From contig CAWJGZ010000004.1 of assembly GCA_963842505.1 (NCBI GenBank), positions 1,178,001 through 1,242,000 on the forward strand: 64,000 bases of DNA, written 5' to 3'. The stretch is from PALSA-129 sp963842505 (GTDB taxonomy: Bacteria > Acidobacteriota > Terriglobia > Bryobacterales > Bryobacteraceae). Numbering within the stretch: the first letter of the stretch is position 1; each line of letters opens with the position of its first letter. The notes below the pieces were generated by a model. The model searched no databases, had not been told where the DNA came from, and saw nothing but the letters and a program-made list of their open reading frames with translations. The translations under genes and the position numbers were made by a program. Shown piece after piece: positions 36,638 through 46,163 of this stretch.

Positions 36638-38326
36638 ATGAACAAATGGGACGACACCTCTTTGTCCAGACGCCGGGCCTTGGGCATCGCATCGGCCCTC
36701 GCGGCTTCCCAAGCATCGGCGCAACCGCAGACGGCGGCAGTGAACAACTCCAGCCAGGGCGCACGCATTTACAATGTGCGCGACTTCGGCGCCAGGGGTG
36801 ATGGCGCCACGCTCGATACCGCATCGGTGCAGGCGGCCATCGACGCTTGTCATCGGGACCAGGGCGGCACGGTGTTGGTGCCGGCCGGCGTGTTCGTCAT
36901 CGGCACCACGGAACTGAAAAGCAACGTCACGCTGCATCTGGCGGCCGGGGCGACACTGCTGGGCAGCGCCGATGGGACGCAGTATCACGCCGTGGACGCC
37001 ATCCCGCTCAGCGGCGATTCCACTCTGAACGATGGCAACGTCGCGCTGATCTTCGCGGTCAAAGCGCGGAACATCACCATTGAAGGGCCTGGCACCATCG
37101 ACGGCCAGGGCAAACAGTTTCTCAGCCCTGGCCGCGGAGTCGCGCCACCCGCCGGAATCAGCGGCGCCCGCAGGCCCTATCATCTCCTGTTTTACCAGTG
37201 CACCAATCTGGCGATACGCGACATTTTCCTCACGGCGAGCGCATTTCACTCCGTGCGCATCATCCAGAGCAGCTTCGTCAAGCTGGACGGCCTTCGCATC
37301 TACAACCGCGTTAACCACAACAACGACGGATTTCATTTCATCAGCAGCCAGTACGTGCACATCAGCAACTGCGACGTCCAATGCCAGGACGATGCCTGCG
37401 CGCTATTCGGCAGTTGCAAATTCGTGACGGTGACGAATTGTTCCTTCAGCACGCGCTGGTCGGTCTTCCGGTTCGGCGGGGGCGAGGCTGAAAATATCAC
37501 GGTTTCTAATTGCCTGATCTACGAGACCTACGGCTGCCCCATCAAGATGCGATGTGGGCCACACTCGCGCTTTGAAAACATTTCCTTTTCCAACCTGGTC
37601 ATGAAAAACGTCACCGGACCAATCTCCATCGGCCTGGGACCGCAACCGCGCCGGCCCACCGCGAATGCCGGCGAAGATGCCGTGTCCCCCGCGCAGGCCG
37701 CGCCGCCGGGCATTGTGCGCAATATTTCCTTCAGCGGCATTCAGGCCACCGTGTGCGTGCCGATGCAACTTGCCGACGTGCCGTTCACCAGCGGGTACAA
37801 CCCGGGTGAAATCAAATCTTGCATTGCGCTCAATGGCGTGGACAGTTTTCTCGAAGGGATCAGTTTCAGCGACGTACATGTGACGTACCCGGGCGGCGGC
37901 ACAGCCGAGGAAGCCGCGGTGCGTAACGTTCCGGAAGTGGCCGGCGAATATTACGAAACCGGGATTCTGCCCGCCTACGGCCTGTACGCGCGCAAGGTTC
38001 GCGGCCTGACTATGAACAACGTGCGATTCGAAATGGCCGCGCCGGATCTTCGTCCAGCCGTGGTGTTCGACCGCGTGCAAGATGCCGCCGTGAATGGTTT
38101 GATCGCGCAGGGCGATGCCAAGGCAGACTCGCTTCTGCGGTTCACCGGCGCGCGCGACGTTTTGTTGAGCGCCACAAGGGCTCTGATCCCGGTCGCCGTC
38201 TTCCTGCGCGTCGAGGGGGCGGACAGCCACGGCATCACAGTCGACGGCGGCGATCTATCGAAGGCCGCCAAGCCACTCGAGTTCAGCGCGGACGGTCCCC
38301 ACGATTCCGTCAAGATGCGCGCGTAG
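36638..38326 (+). CDS. GH28-like glycosidase, Tat-exported
   Basis: 562 residues. Twin-arginine signal SLSRRRALGIASALAAS, then a pectate-lyase-type beta-helix: NVRDFGARGDG is the standard opening, and GH28-type acids appear as NNDGFHF and CQDDACAL. The GHG histidine motif of classical polygalacturonases is not seen; STRWSVFRFGGG stands there, and PIKMRCGP replaces RIK. It therefore belongs to a divergent GH28-like subgroup and may act on rhamnogalacturonan-type or arabinose-substituted pectin. Downstream of the GH127 gene with the same type of export signal, suggesting joint secretion. Confidence 0.85.
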   Translation: MNKWDDTSLSRRRALGIASALAASQASAQPQTAAVNNSSQGARIYNVRDFGARGDGATLDTASVQAAIDACHRDQGGTVLVPAGVFVIGTTELKSNVTLHLAAGATLLGSADGTQYHAVDAIPLSGDSTLNDGNVALIFAVKARNITIEGPGTIDGQGKQFLSPGRGVAPPAGISGARRPYHLLFYQCTNLAIRDIFLTASAFHSVRIIQSSFVKLDGLRIYNRVNHNNDGFHFISSQYVHISNCDVQCQDDACALFGSCKFVTVTNCSFSTRWSVFRFGGGEAENITVSNCLIYETYGCPIKMRCGPHSRFENISFSNLVMKNVTGPISIGLGPQPRRPTANAGEDAVSPAQAAPPGIVRNISFSGIQATVCVPMQLADVPFTSGYNPGEIKSCIALNGVDSFLEGISFSDVHVTYPGGGTAEEAAVRNVPEVAGEYYETGILPAYGLYARKVRGLTMNNVRFEMAAPDLRPAVVFDRVQDAAVNGLIAQGDAKADSLLRFTGARDVLLSATRALIPVAVFLRVEGADSHGITVDGGDLSKAAKPLEFSADGPHDSVKMRA

Positions 38327-38419
38327 GCGGCGGGAAAGATCACCGTTTTTCGCGGCCTGTTGGAGTGGGCCTGCGGCCCGCGAAATTTCATGAAAAAGTG
38401 CTCGGAGCCTCGCTGTTCG

Positions 38420-38467
38420 TTGAGCGGGCCGCCGGCCCGCAACGCCGGCTTTCCAGTCGGCTCCCCG
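38420..38467. repeat. Double-hairpin intergenic repeat, copy 3
   Basis: TTGAGCGGGCCGCCGGCCCGC followed by AACGCCGGCTTTCCAGTCGGC, the same two-hairpin layout as the copies at 1791 and 33973. A half-copy (TGGAGTGGGCCTGCGGCCCGC) starts at about 38363. The rest of the gap 38327-38546 shows nothing more. Confidence 0.6.
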
Positions 38468-38546
38468 TTTTTTCGTCCTTGGCAGCCTCGCTAAAACACA
38501 ACTGCCGGGAAACAACAAAAACCGATCGTCCCACCGAGCAGCATGC

Positions 38547-39926
38547 CTATGCCGGCGCCGCGGCGTGTAGCAGGTCGAGCGCCCGCCGCAGGTGGCGCTC
38601 GCCGGTGAATTGGTTGCCTACGGCCAGGTGCAAGGTGAACTTTCCGTTGAGCACGGTGCTTGAGAGAAAAACGTCGCCGGCGGCGTTCACCTGCTCCAGA
38701 ATGCGCCGGTTGTCTTCGTCGCTCCCCTTGAAGCGGAAGTTCACCACCGAGAATCGCGCGGGGGCGGCCAGTTCAAAACGGCCGCCGGCTGCTATTTCGC
38801 GCGCGAACCACTGCGCCAGGCGCACGTGTTCGCGCAGCGCCGCAATCAGCCCCTCGCGGCCGTACGAGCGCAACACGAACCACAACTTCAGGGCGCGGAA
38901 ACGCCGCCCCAAGGGCACGCCGTAATCCATCAGGTTGACCGCGCGTGGGTCGGCCTGGCTCTCGAGATACGCGGGGACCAGCGAAAAGGCGCGTCGCAGA
39001 ACTTCCGGACGGCGCGTGTAAAAAATGCTGCAATCCATTGGCACCAGCAGCCACTTGTGCGGATTGGTAACGAACGAATCGGCCTGGTCGCAGCCTTCGA
39101 AGGCCCAGCGGAACTCCGGCAGCAGCGCAGCCGCCCCGGCGTAGGCCGCATCCACGTGCAGCCAGATCTTGTGCCGGCGGCAGATCTCCGCGATGGCCGG
39201 TACCGGGTCCACGCTGGTAGTGGAGGTGGTGCCTACGGTGGCCGTCACGCAGCAAGGCCGAAGCCCCGCCGCCAGGTCCCGCGCGATCAGTTCCTCCAGC
39301 GCCTCCGGCCGCATGCGGAACTCGGTGTCTACCGGCACATGTCGCACATAGTCCTGCCCGATCCCCACGGCGATGGCGCCCTTCTCGATGGAAGAGTGCG
39401 ATTGCTCGGAGGTGTACACCACCAGCCCATGCGCCGTTCCTCTGGTGCGCGACTCCGGGTCGGCGGCCTCGCGCGCGGCTGCGATAGCGTGCATGCTGGA
39501 CGTAGACGCGGTGTCGTAGATCAATCCGAACCAGTCTTCCGGCAACCCGCTCCACTGCCGCAGCCAGTGCAGCGTAACCTGCTCCAACTCGGTCACCGCG
39601 GGCGACGTCTTCCACAACATCCCGTTGCCATTTAGTGCTGCCGTGTACAACTCGCCCAGAATTGCTTCGGGCGTGGAGGAGTTGGCAAAATACGCCAGGA
39701 AGCCCGGGTGATTCCACTGCGTGCAGGATGGAACGATGAGACGTTCGAAATCCGCGATGATCGTCGACATTGGTTCGCCGCGCTCCGGACCGTGCTGCGG
39801 CAGTGCATCCGTCAATTCCCCCGGCTTCACCGGCGGAAGCACGGGGTAGCGCTCGACGTGCTCTAAAAATTCTGCGATCCAATCGATCGCCTGGTGCCCA
39901 TAACGGCGAAATTCTTCGGTTGTCAT
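38547..39926 (-). CDS. Pyridoxal-phosphate-dependent aromatic amino acid decarboxylase
   Basis: 459 residues of the group II decarboxylase family (dopa, tryptophan or histidine type). Signs: MTTEEFRRYGHQAIDWIAEFL at the start, HPGFLAYFANSSTPEAIL, YTSEQSHSSIEKGA, LHVDAAYAGAAALLPEF (PLP-contacting Asp) and the Schiff-base Lys in SFVTNPHKWLLVP. Substrate is not determinable; aromatic amino acids are the usual ones. Its stop lies close to the double-hairpin repeats and it is convergent with the GH28-like gene. Confidence 0.93.
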   Translation of the reverse strand: MTTEEFRRYGHQAIDWIAEFLEHVERYPVLPPVKPGELTDALPQHGPERGEPMSTIIADFERLIVPSCTQWNHPGFLAYFANSSTPEAILGELYTAALNGNGMLWKTSPAVTELEQVTLHWLRQWSGLPEDWFGLIYDTASTSSMHAIAAAREAADPESRTRGTAHGLVVYTSEQSHSSIEKGAIAVGIGQDYVRHVPVDTEFRMRPEALEELIARDLAAGLRPCCVTATVGTTSTTSVDPVPAIAEICRRHKIWLHVDAAYAGAAALLPEFRWAFEGCDQADSFVTNPHKWLLVPMDCSIFYTRRPEVLRRAFSLVPAYLESQADPRAVNLMDYGVPLGRRFRALKLWFVLRSYGREGLIAALREHVRLAQWFAREIAAGGRFELAAPARFSVVNFRFKGSDEDNRRILEQVNAAGDVFLSSTVLNGKFTLHLAVGNQFTGERHLRRALDLLHAAAPA

Positions 39927-39927
39927 G

Positions 39928-41514
39928 TCAGTGAATGGTTATCGTGCCGGTGCCCGTCATCTTCGCGGCGGCATCGGCCGGTACCTTCCAGTTTCGATCA
40001 AACCGGCCTTCCGTTACAACGTGGTCCGGCGAGCCGCGAAAGAGCAGAAAATCCCCCAGCGCCGCCAGCCGCCGGTATTGCCACGGCGCTAGGGCATATC
40101 CAGCCACGGCGGAATCGTCCGCACCGGTCCACCAGGACAGGCCGGAGTTCACCAGGGCGTAATGCTTCCCTACGGGCGCGATGAACAGTAGCCCGTAATC
40201 GGCGGCATCCGGGCGCAGTTCGAGGGGCAGCGCGCTCGAGAAGCGCGCAATCACCGCGTTGCTCCAGGCGGTTCCGAACAACACCAGGTTCGAAGTCTCC
40301 AGATCCTCTGGCGTCACTTCCGTGTCGCGCTTCACCGCCAGCTTCAGCGACAGCCTTGCGCGCGTGGTGGACCACGCAGCCGCATCTTGCGCTACTTTTC
40401 GCCGCGCGTCCAACTCCTCCGCGGTGTGCGCTCCGAGTGTCCCGTAAACATAAATGTGGCGCGCCGAAACCGCGGCTGCCATTGGGCCTTCCGCGCCCGG
40501 CCGCTTTCCCACGGGCTGGTCGAGGCCGGCCCGCCATCCGTTGGCGGTTTTTGTGAAGGACACGGTTGGCGCTGGCTTCACATGCAGCAGGGCGCCATCG
40601 ATGTTCACCGTGCCGGGAGCTTCGCCCAGAATACTAATACTGAAGCCATCCACGTTACTGGTTTCCACGCGCAGTTCGCCCTTCGCCACGCGCCGCGCAT
40701 CGATGGCCGCCAGCACTCCGGGCGTCAATCCATCGATGCGCACCCAATAGGCCGCGCTCGATCGATAGCAGCGCGTGGCGAATCGCACCCGCTCGGGATC
40801 CGCGTTGCGGCGCAAGGTGGCAAACCAGTCCTCGACGGCGCCGCGATACGCGATGTCCCACACGTTGTGGCGCGTCATGGGATATTCGAAATACGCCACG
40901 GGCACGCCCACATCCAGCAGGCGTTTCTGCCAGAGCCGCGACTGGGCCACCGGCACAACCGGATCGCTCTCGCCATGGAACAATCGCACGGGCAAGTCCA
41001 GCAGGTTTCCCGCGAGTTCTTCAGAACCAGGAATCGTATCCGCGCACAGCGCCGCCACACCCGCCCAAACGTCCGGACGGGTCATCGCGAGCCACAACGC
41101 GCCGCCGCCGCCCATTGAGATTCCGGTGAGGTATACGCGATCATCATCCACGGGGAAGCGCCTTTTGACGTCCTCTAGCACGTCGTAGACGTCCTGTTCG
41201 GCGATGCCCTGATATCCCATGGCGCCACGCGCCAGGGGGCACGCCACAATCCAGCCCCGGGTCGCCGCGCTTTGAATCTGCGCCAGGTTCAAGCGATGAT
41301 CGGAATCTTCCGAATGCAGGCTGATGACCAGCGGATAGGTTCGGCCCGGCTCGACATTCCGCGGCGCCGCAATGGCGTATGGCTGTTGCGATTGATCGAC
41401 TGCGGAAAAAATCGTCAACACCTGCGCGCCGGACTGGGCAGACAGACACGGCGTCGCCAAACACAGCACCAGAGCCGCTTCAAACCGTGTATTCCGTGGC
41501 CCTCTTCCTCCCAT
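39928..41514 (-). CDS. Secreted alpha/beta-hydrolase (esterase/peptidase S9-like)
   Basis: About 528 residues with a signal peptide (RFEAALVLCLATPCLSAQSG). The alpha/beta-hydrolase core has the nucleophile elbow GISMGGGGAL (Ser), the acid in RLFHGESDPVVPVAQS and a later His-rich stretch YPMTRHNVWDIAY. A second half of about 280 residues follows with no known name. Catalytic triad looks complete. ATG 41514 was chosen because AGGAAA precedes it and a signal peptide follows; the longer open frame to 41763 does not look coding. Substrate unknown. Confidence 0.82.
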   Translation of the reverse strand: MGGRGPRNTRFEAALVLCLATPCLSAQSGAQVLTIFSAVDQSQQPYAIAAPRNVEPGRTYPLVISLHSEDSDHRLNLAQIQSAATRGWIVACPLARGAMGYQGIAEQDVYDVLEDVKRRFPVDDDRVYLTGISMGGGGALWLAMTRPDVWAGVAALCADTIPGSEELAGNLLDLPVRLFHGESDPVVPVAQSRLWQKRLLDVGVPVAYFEYPMTRHNVWDIAYRGAVEDWFATLRRNADPERVRFATRCYRSSAAYWVRIDGLTPGVLAAIDARRVAKGELRVETSNVDGFSISILGEAPGTVNIDGALLHVKPAPTVSFTKTANGWRAGLDQPVGKRPGAEGPMAAAVSARHIYVYGTLGAHTAEELDARRKVAQDAAAWSTTRARLSLKLAVKRDTEVTPEDLETSNLVLFGTAWSNAVIARFSSALPLELRPDAADYGLLFIAPVGKHYALVNSGLSWWTGADDSAVAGYALAPWQYRRLAALGDFLLFRGSPDHVVTEGRFDRNWKVPADAAAKMTGTGTITIH

Positions 41515-41575
41515 TGTGTTTCCTGCTGGCCTGTGCCAAGCGGCGGCACGGGCGAGCGCGCCGTTCACCCCAGCT

Positions 41576-41776
41576 CTAACGGCGGTCTGGCTCGCGAAGC
41601 TCGCGTTCCGCCCGCAGCCAATCTTCCCACGCCGAGCCGCCGGGCCGTCCACGCGCTTCCCAATAGGAGTACGCGAGGCTGGCGATCTCCTCGTGCCCCG
41701 GCTTGCGCACCTCCTCGCCCGCCGGAGCCAGCGGTGGCGTGCGGTTGGCGTGCAATCTTCCATAACAATGGCCCAT
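41576..41776 (-). CDS. DUF2934-like small protein
   Basis: 66 residues. The C-terminal part (HEEIASLAYSYWEARGRPGGS then AWEDWLRAERELR) fits the short DUF2934 domain, a two-helix motif found in many bacteria and of unknown role. ATG 41776 is the likely start; the frame is open to a GTG at 41794. It lies upstream of the esterase gene on the same strand and is probably co-transcribed. Confidence 0.65.
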   Translation of the reverse strand: MGHCYGRLHANRTPPLAPAGEEVRKPGHEEIASLAYSYWEARGRPGGSAWEDWLRAERELREPDRR

Positions 41777-41908
41777 AGCCTTAAGAAAACCCACTATACA
41801 TCACAGCCGGCGATCAGGCCATGCCTAACGCCCGACGAGACGTAACGGCCGCGTCCGCAACTCCGCGAGCCCGAGCCGATTCTTCGAGGTGAGTTTGCGG
41901 AATCCGCC

Positions 41909-41943
41909 TTGACAACCTTGACAATTTGACAATTCGCTTGACA
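41909..41943 (+). repeat. Cluster of four TTGACA elements
   Basis: TTGACA occurs at 41909, 41918, 41926 and 41938, each followed by A. Spacing is 9, 8 and 12 bases. The last copy is the -35 box of the receptor promoter. The earlier copies could be remnant or alternative -35 boxes. Confidence 0.6.
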
Positions 41944-41966
41944 ACATCCGCCATCAGGCATAAAAT
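41938..41966 (+). promoter_or_regulatory. Promoter of the TonB-dependent receptor
   Basis: TTGACA at 41938-41943 and TAAAAT at 41961-41966 with a 17-base spacer: perfect -35, near-perfect -10. It lies about 98 bases before the receptor ATG. Among the strongest sigma-70 promoter matches in the window. Confidence 0.75.
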
Positions 41967-42063
41967 CTTTCCCAATATTCATTTCTCTGTCATTTTTGTA
42001 GCAGGGGTTGGGTTCTGTCAGTTGGTTAGTTGGTTTCTTGCCTATTTCTTAGGAGGGGATACT

Positions 42064-43752
42064 ATGAGCCTACGGCTCACTCGCTTCGGCATTTCCATGA
42101 AAGTTTCCGCGTTCCTGTGCCTCGGAATTCTGTTTCTGAGCGCCAGCGGCGCATGGGCGCAATCCAGCACGGCCGGTACTGTGACCGGCCAAGTGGTTGA
42201 CGAACAGAACGCCGTCATTCCGGGCGCGGTGGTCAAAATCACGGACACCACCACGAACATTGTCCTAACATCCACAACCAACGAAGCCGGCCGCTACATC
42301 TTCAGCCAGGTGCTGCCGGGCAAGTACAACTTGGCCTTCTTAAAGGACGGCTTCACGTCGTACCGGGTAGACGGCCAGTCGGTTGACGTCGGCCAATCGC
42401 TGACCATCAATGCCACTCTCAAAGTCGGCGCTACCGCGACCACGGTCGAAGTCAGCGCCTCCGCCGGTGCCCAGTTGCAGACTATGAATGCAACGGTAGG
42501 AGCGACGCTGAGCGGAGCCTCCATCCTCAACTTGCCCAACTTCGGCCGCGACGTTTCCACGTTCGCTGTGTTGCAGCCTGGCGTCGCGCCCAACGGCGCC
42601 GTGGCCGGCGCGATGTACGACCAGAACACGTTCACCGTCGATGGCTTCAACAATTCGAACGACATGGACGGTGCGAACAATATTTACACCGCCAGCTATG
42701 CCTCCAACGGCGCACCCACTGGCACCTTGCCGACACCCGTTGAGAGCGTCGAGGAATTCAAGGTCAGCACCAGCAATCAGACCGCTGACTTCGCCAGTTC
42801 CGCTGGCAGCCAGACGGCGCTGATCACCAAGCGCGGCAGCAACCAGTTTCACGGCTCCGGATACGAGTACTACTATTCCAGCGATGTCGGCCAAGCAAAC
42901 AGTTGGAAGAATAACCACACGCCGGACGTTGCGCTCGGCCTGCCCTATACGCCGGTGGATGCCACCAAGACGCACCGCAACCGTTTTGGCGGCACACTCG
43001 GCGGCCCGCTGATTCCCAAGAGCATTCTTGGCGGAAAGACGTACTTCTTCTTCAATTATGAAGGCTTCCGCTATCCGCTCAGCGCCATCTTCGAAAAAGC
43101 GGTTCCCACCGACACCATGAAAGCCGGCGTCATCTTCGTTCCAAACTCCTCCGGCACCTACCTTCCCTACAATCTAAACAACCAGGCAGTCACGGTGAAT
43201 GGCGTAACCTACCAGCCCGCCATCTGTCCCGCCGGCGCTTGCGACCCGCGCGGCCTGGGTATCAATCCCATTCTTTCGAAGATCTGGACCACCCAGATGC
43301 CCAAGCCTACGGACTTTAGCGGAGCCTCCGGCGACCTCTACAATACGGCCGGCTTCCTCGGCCCAATTGCCGAGCCCCAAACTTCCAACAATTACATAGC
43401 CCGCGTTGATCATGATTTTGGCGACAAGTGGCGCTGGATGATGGAGTATCGCGATTACAAGTTAGTGAACCTGACCACCAATCAGGTGGACATCGGCGGC
43501 GTCTTGCCGGGCGCCACTTTCGGTCAGCCAACTGCTTACGCTCCCCGCCCGCAGCAACCTTCGATGTGGGGTACCGGCCTCACCACCACCATCAACCCAA
43601 CCACCACCAACGACTTCCGTTTCAGCTACACCCGCAACTATTGGGCCTACGCTTCCGCGGCTGGCGCGCCCCAACTCCCCGGCCTGGGCGGCGCGGTCGA
43701 ACCCGGTGGTGAATCCACAGGCGCTCTGATTCCCTACAACGTGAATTCGTAG
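42064..43752 (+). CDS. TonB-dependent Oar-like receptor, N-terminal part, ends at an in-frame TAG
   Basis: ATG 42064 with AGGAGGGGATACT before it. A signal peptide (about residues 1-35) leads to a carboxypeptidase-regulatory-like beta domain (VTGQVVDEQNAVIPGAVVKI) and the plug region of an Oar-type outer-membrane receptor, the characteristic acidobacterial family for large-substrate uptake. Residues LIPYNVNS are then followed by TAG at 43750-43752. The same frame continues without interruption beyond it (STRTRFWDGQSKMIRDDV), so the gene is broken by one codon. A single C-to-T change from CAG would produce it. It may be a pseudogene, a sequencing error or read-through. Confidence 0.82.
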   Translation: MSLRLTRFGISMKVSAFLCLGILFLSASGAWAQSSTAGTVTGQVVDEQNAVIPGAVVKITDTTTNIVLTSTTNEAGRYIFSQVLPGKYNLAFLKDGFTSYRVDGQSVDVGQSLTINATLKVGATATTVEVSASAGAQLQTMNATVGATLSGASILNLPNFGRDVSTFAVLQPGVAPNGAVAGAMYDQNTFTVDGFNNSNDMDGANNIYTASYASNGAPTGTLPTPVESVEEFKVSTSNQTADFASSAGSQTALITKRGSNQFHGSGYEYYYSSDVGQANSWKNNHTPDVALGLPYTPVDATKTHRNRFGGTLGGPLIPKSILGGKTYFFFNYEGFRYPLSAIFEKAVPTDTMKAGVIFVPNSSGTYLPYNLNNQAVTVNGVTYQPAICPAGACDPRGLGINPILSKIWTTQMPKPTDFSGASGDLYNTAGFLGPIAEPQTSNNYIARVDHDFGDKWRWMMEYRDYKLVNLTTNQVDIGGVLPGATFGQPTAYAPRPQQPSMWGTGLTTTINPTTTNDFRFSYTRNYWAYASAAGAPQLPGLGGAVEPGGESTGALIPYNVNS

Positions 43753-43788
43753 AGCACCCGTACCCGTTTCTGGGACGGCCAATCCAAG

Positions 43789-46107
43789 ATGATCCGCGAC
43801 GATGTGACCAAGATCAAAGGCAACCACCTGTTCCAGTTCGGCGGCATGTATACGCGCGATTTCGATTACCACCAGCGCAATGATAACGGCGCCGGTATCG
43901 ACACTTCCACCGTGTACCAGATCGGAAACGGCTCAGGTATCAGTTTCCCGGCCAGCTTGATTCCAGCTACGGTTCCTTCCAGCCAGACCAGCAGCTACGA
44001 GAACCTGTATGCCGAAGTGTTGGGCATCGTTAATCAACCGCAGGTGCTTTATACGCGCGCCGGCACTAACTTGGCTCTCCAGCCGCAAGGTACGCCGGCT
44101 TTCGATCAGAGCATCGTCCCTTACTACAATTTCTACTTCACGGATAGCTGGCACACCAAGTCCAACTTCACCCTCACCTACGGTCTGAGTTGGTCCCTCG
44201 AAATGCCGCCTTACGAACTGAACGGGAAACAGATCGCCCTGGTGGACCAGAGCGGCCAGCCGGTGATCACCGCCAATTATCTGGCCGACCGGAAAGCCGC
44301 GGCCCTGGCGGGCTCGACTTACACGCCCGTGCTCGGCTTTGAGCAGGTCCGTGACGTCGGCTCGAGCCTGAAGTACCCCTACAACCCGTTCTATGGCGAG
44401 TTCAGCCCGCGCATTGCTCTTGCCTGGAATCCGAAGTACAGCAACGGCATAATGGGCAAAGTGCTGGGCGACCACAAGACCGTCATTCGCGGCGGTTATG
44501 GCCGCATTTACGGCCGCCTCAACGGTGTAGACCAAGTCCTGGTCCCGCTGCTCGGCACCGGTTTGCTGCAAGCCGTTTCGTGCATCGGCGCGGCTACACC
44601 CGCCGCAGCCGCGGCCGCCGGCGGCAATTGCCTTGGACCAGGCACCGTGAATCCCAGCACCGCGTTCCGCATCGGCACGGATGGGATGAGTGCGCCGCTG
44701 CCATCGGTTTCGCCAACGCTGGCGCAGCCGTACTACCCCGGCGTGGGAACCAATGCTTCAGCCGGCGACGGTGAAGCGCTCGACCCCAATTTCCGCCCGA
44801 ACCGCACCGACAACTTTACGGTAACCATCCAGCGGGAAATCAGTCCTAAGAATACCTTCGAGATCGGTTACATCGGCCGGATCATCCGCAACGAATATCA
44901 GCAGTACAATCTCGGCGCTGTGCCCTATATGGAGACGCTTGGCGGCGAGACATTCGCCAGCGCCTACGCCCAGACTTATGAGCAGTTGAGCGCGGGTGCC
45001 AACCCAGCCACCGTGGCCGTGCAGCCGTTCTTTGAGAATGCGCTGGGCGGCGCGAGTTCGAGTTACTGCAAAGGTTTCGGAAGTTGCACCGCGGCAGTGG
45101 CCTCGAACCTGAAGACCGACTTCCTGAACACCCAGGTTTACGATCTTTGGAGCGCCCTCAACCGGGCTTCCTCCTGGACCCTGGGCCGCACCATGCTGGA
45201 TTCCCCGGCGAACAGCATCCAAACGTTCAACGGCCAGCCTGTGAACACCCAGTTGACGTCCATCATCATGAACGCCAGCTCCGGGTTCGGAAATTACAAC
45301 GCCCTCTTCTTTACCTGGAGAATGCGCGACTACCACGGCATTACGGCTACCTCCAACTTCACCTGGAACCGCTCGCTGGGCACGGGCGTGGTAAGCCAGT
45401 CCACCAGCGAAGCTACGGTTCTCGATCAGTGGAACCTGGGAGCCCAGTATGGACCCCAGACGTTCGACATCAAGTTCATCTACAACTTCGTTGCCAACTA
45501 TGCGCCCCCGGTTTTCCGCGGCCAGCATGGAATTCTGGGCCATTTGCTGGGCGGCTGGAACTTTGCGCCCATCTTCACCGCGCAGAGCGGCTCTCCGATC
45601 AGCCCATACTCGTCAGAGGGCAGTTGCACCTTCTGTCAGGCATTCGGCGAAATCAACCCCGGCTCCGGCACGGCGGGCGAAAATGCCGTGGCGGCAAGTG
45701 CGTACACCGGCGGCAACACGGTCTACTACAACGACACCACCGGGACCAGCCTTAATGGCGTCACCGCCGGAAGCAAGAATCCCACCGGCATGAACATGTT
45801 CGCCAATCCGGCCCAGGTTCTCTCCGAATTCCGGCCCTGCATTCTGGGGCTGGATACCAGTTGCGGCGGTTACGGCGGCAACCTTCGCGGTCTGAAATCA
45901 TGGAACCTGGATGCCGCCGTGGTCAAAGACATCGGCCTGATCAAGGAGCAAGTAGGCGCGACCCTCTTCTTCCAGTTCACTAACGTCCTGAATCACATGC
46001 AGCCAGGTAGCCCGTCTCTGAATATTACCAGCCCGACCACGTTCGGGACCATTACCAGCGCGGGCTCGCCGCGGAACATCGAATTCGGACTGCGCATCCA
46101 CTTCTAA
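43789..46107 (+). CDS. TonB-dependent Oar-like receptor, C-terminal barrel part
   Basis: Same reading frame as the preceding part; the first ATG after the TAG is at 43789. It covers the outer-membrane beta-barrel, 772 residues: GNHLFQFGGMYTRDFDYHQ near the start and GSPRNIEFGLRIHF at the end, a typical terminal aromatic beta-strand signal for barrel insertion. Alone it would lack signal peptide and plug and would not function. Together the two parts give about 1,347 residues, the normal Oar size. The following strong terminator ends the transcript. Confidence 0.82.
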   Translation: MIRDDVTKIKGNHLFQFGGMYTRDFDYHQRNDNGAGIDTSTVYQIGNGSGISFPASLIPATVPSSQTSSYENLYAEVLGIVNQPQVLYTRAGTNLALQPQGTPAFDQSIVPYYNFYFTDSWHTKSNFTLTYGLSWSLEMPPYELNGKQIALVDQSGQPVITANYLADRKAAALAGSTYTPVLGFEQVRDVGSSLKYPYNPFYGEFSPRIALAWNPKYSNGIMGKVLGDHKTVIRGGYGRIYGRLNGVDQVLVPLLGTGLLQAVSCIGAATPAAAAAAGGNCLGPGTVNPSTAFRIGTDGMSAPLPSVSPTLAQPYYPGVGTNASAGDGEALDPNFRPNRTDNFTVTIQREISPKNTFEIGYIGRIIRNEYQQYNLGAVPYMETLGGETFASAYAQTYEQLSAGANPATVAVQPFFENALGGASSSYCKGFGSCTAAVASNLKTDFLNTQVYDLWSALNRASSWTLGRTMLDSPANSIQTFNGQPVNTQLTSIIMNASSGFGNYNALFFTWRMRDYHGITATSNFTWNRSLGTGVVSQSTSEATVLDQWNLGAQYGPQTFDIKFIYNFVANYAPPVFRGQHGILGHLLGGWNFAPIFTAQSGSPISPYSSEGSCTFCQAFGEINPGSGTAGENAVAASAYTGGNTVYYNDTTGTSLNGVTAGSKNPTGMNMFANPAQVLSEFRPCILGLDTSCGGYGGNLRGLKSWNLDAAVVKDIGLIKEQVGATLFFQFTNVLNHMQPGSPSLNITSPTTFGTITSAGSPRNIEFGLRIHF

Positions 46108-46122
46108 CCACCAATTGTAAAC

Positions 46123-46163
46123 ACGGGGAGGCCGGCTTGAACAGCCGGCTTCCCCGTATTTTT
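46123..46163 (+). terminator. Rho-independent terminator after the receptor
   Basis: A 15-bp stem (46123-46137 with 46143-46157, one G.U) with a 5-base loop, followed by ATTTTT. It lies 15 bases past the receptor stop. Confidence 0.88.

Noticed and set aside
41926..42063. Receptor start at 41926
   Set aside because: The open frame begins upstream of the promoter -35 box; ATG 42064 has an ideal ribosome site and opens the signal peptide region.
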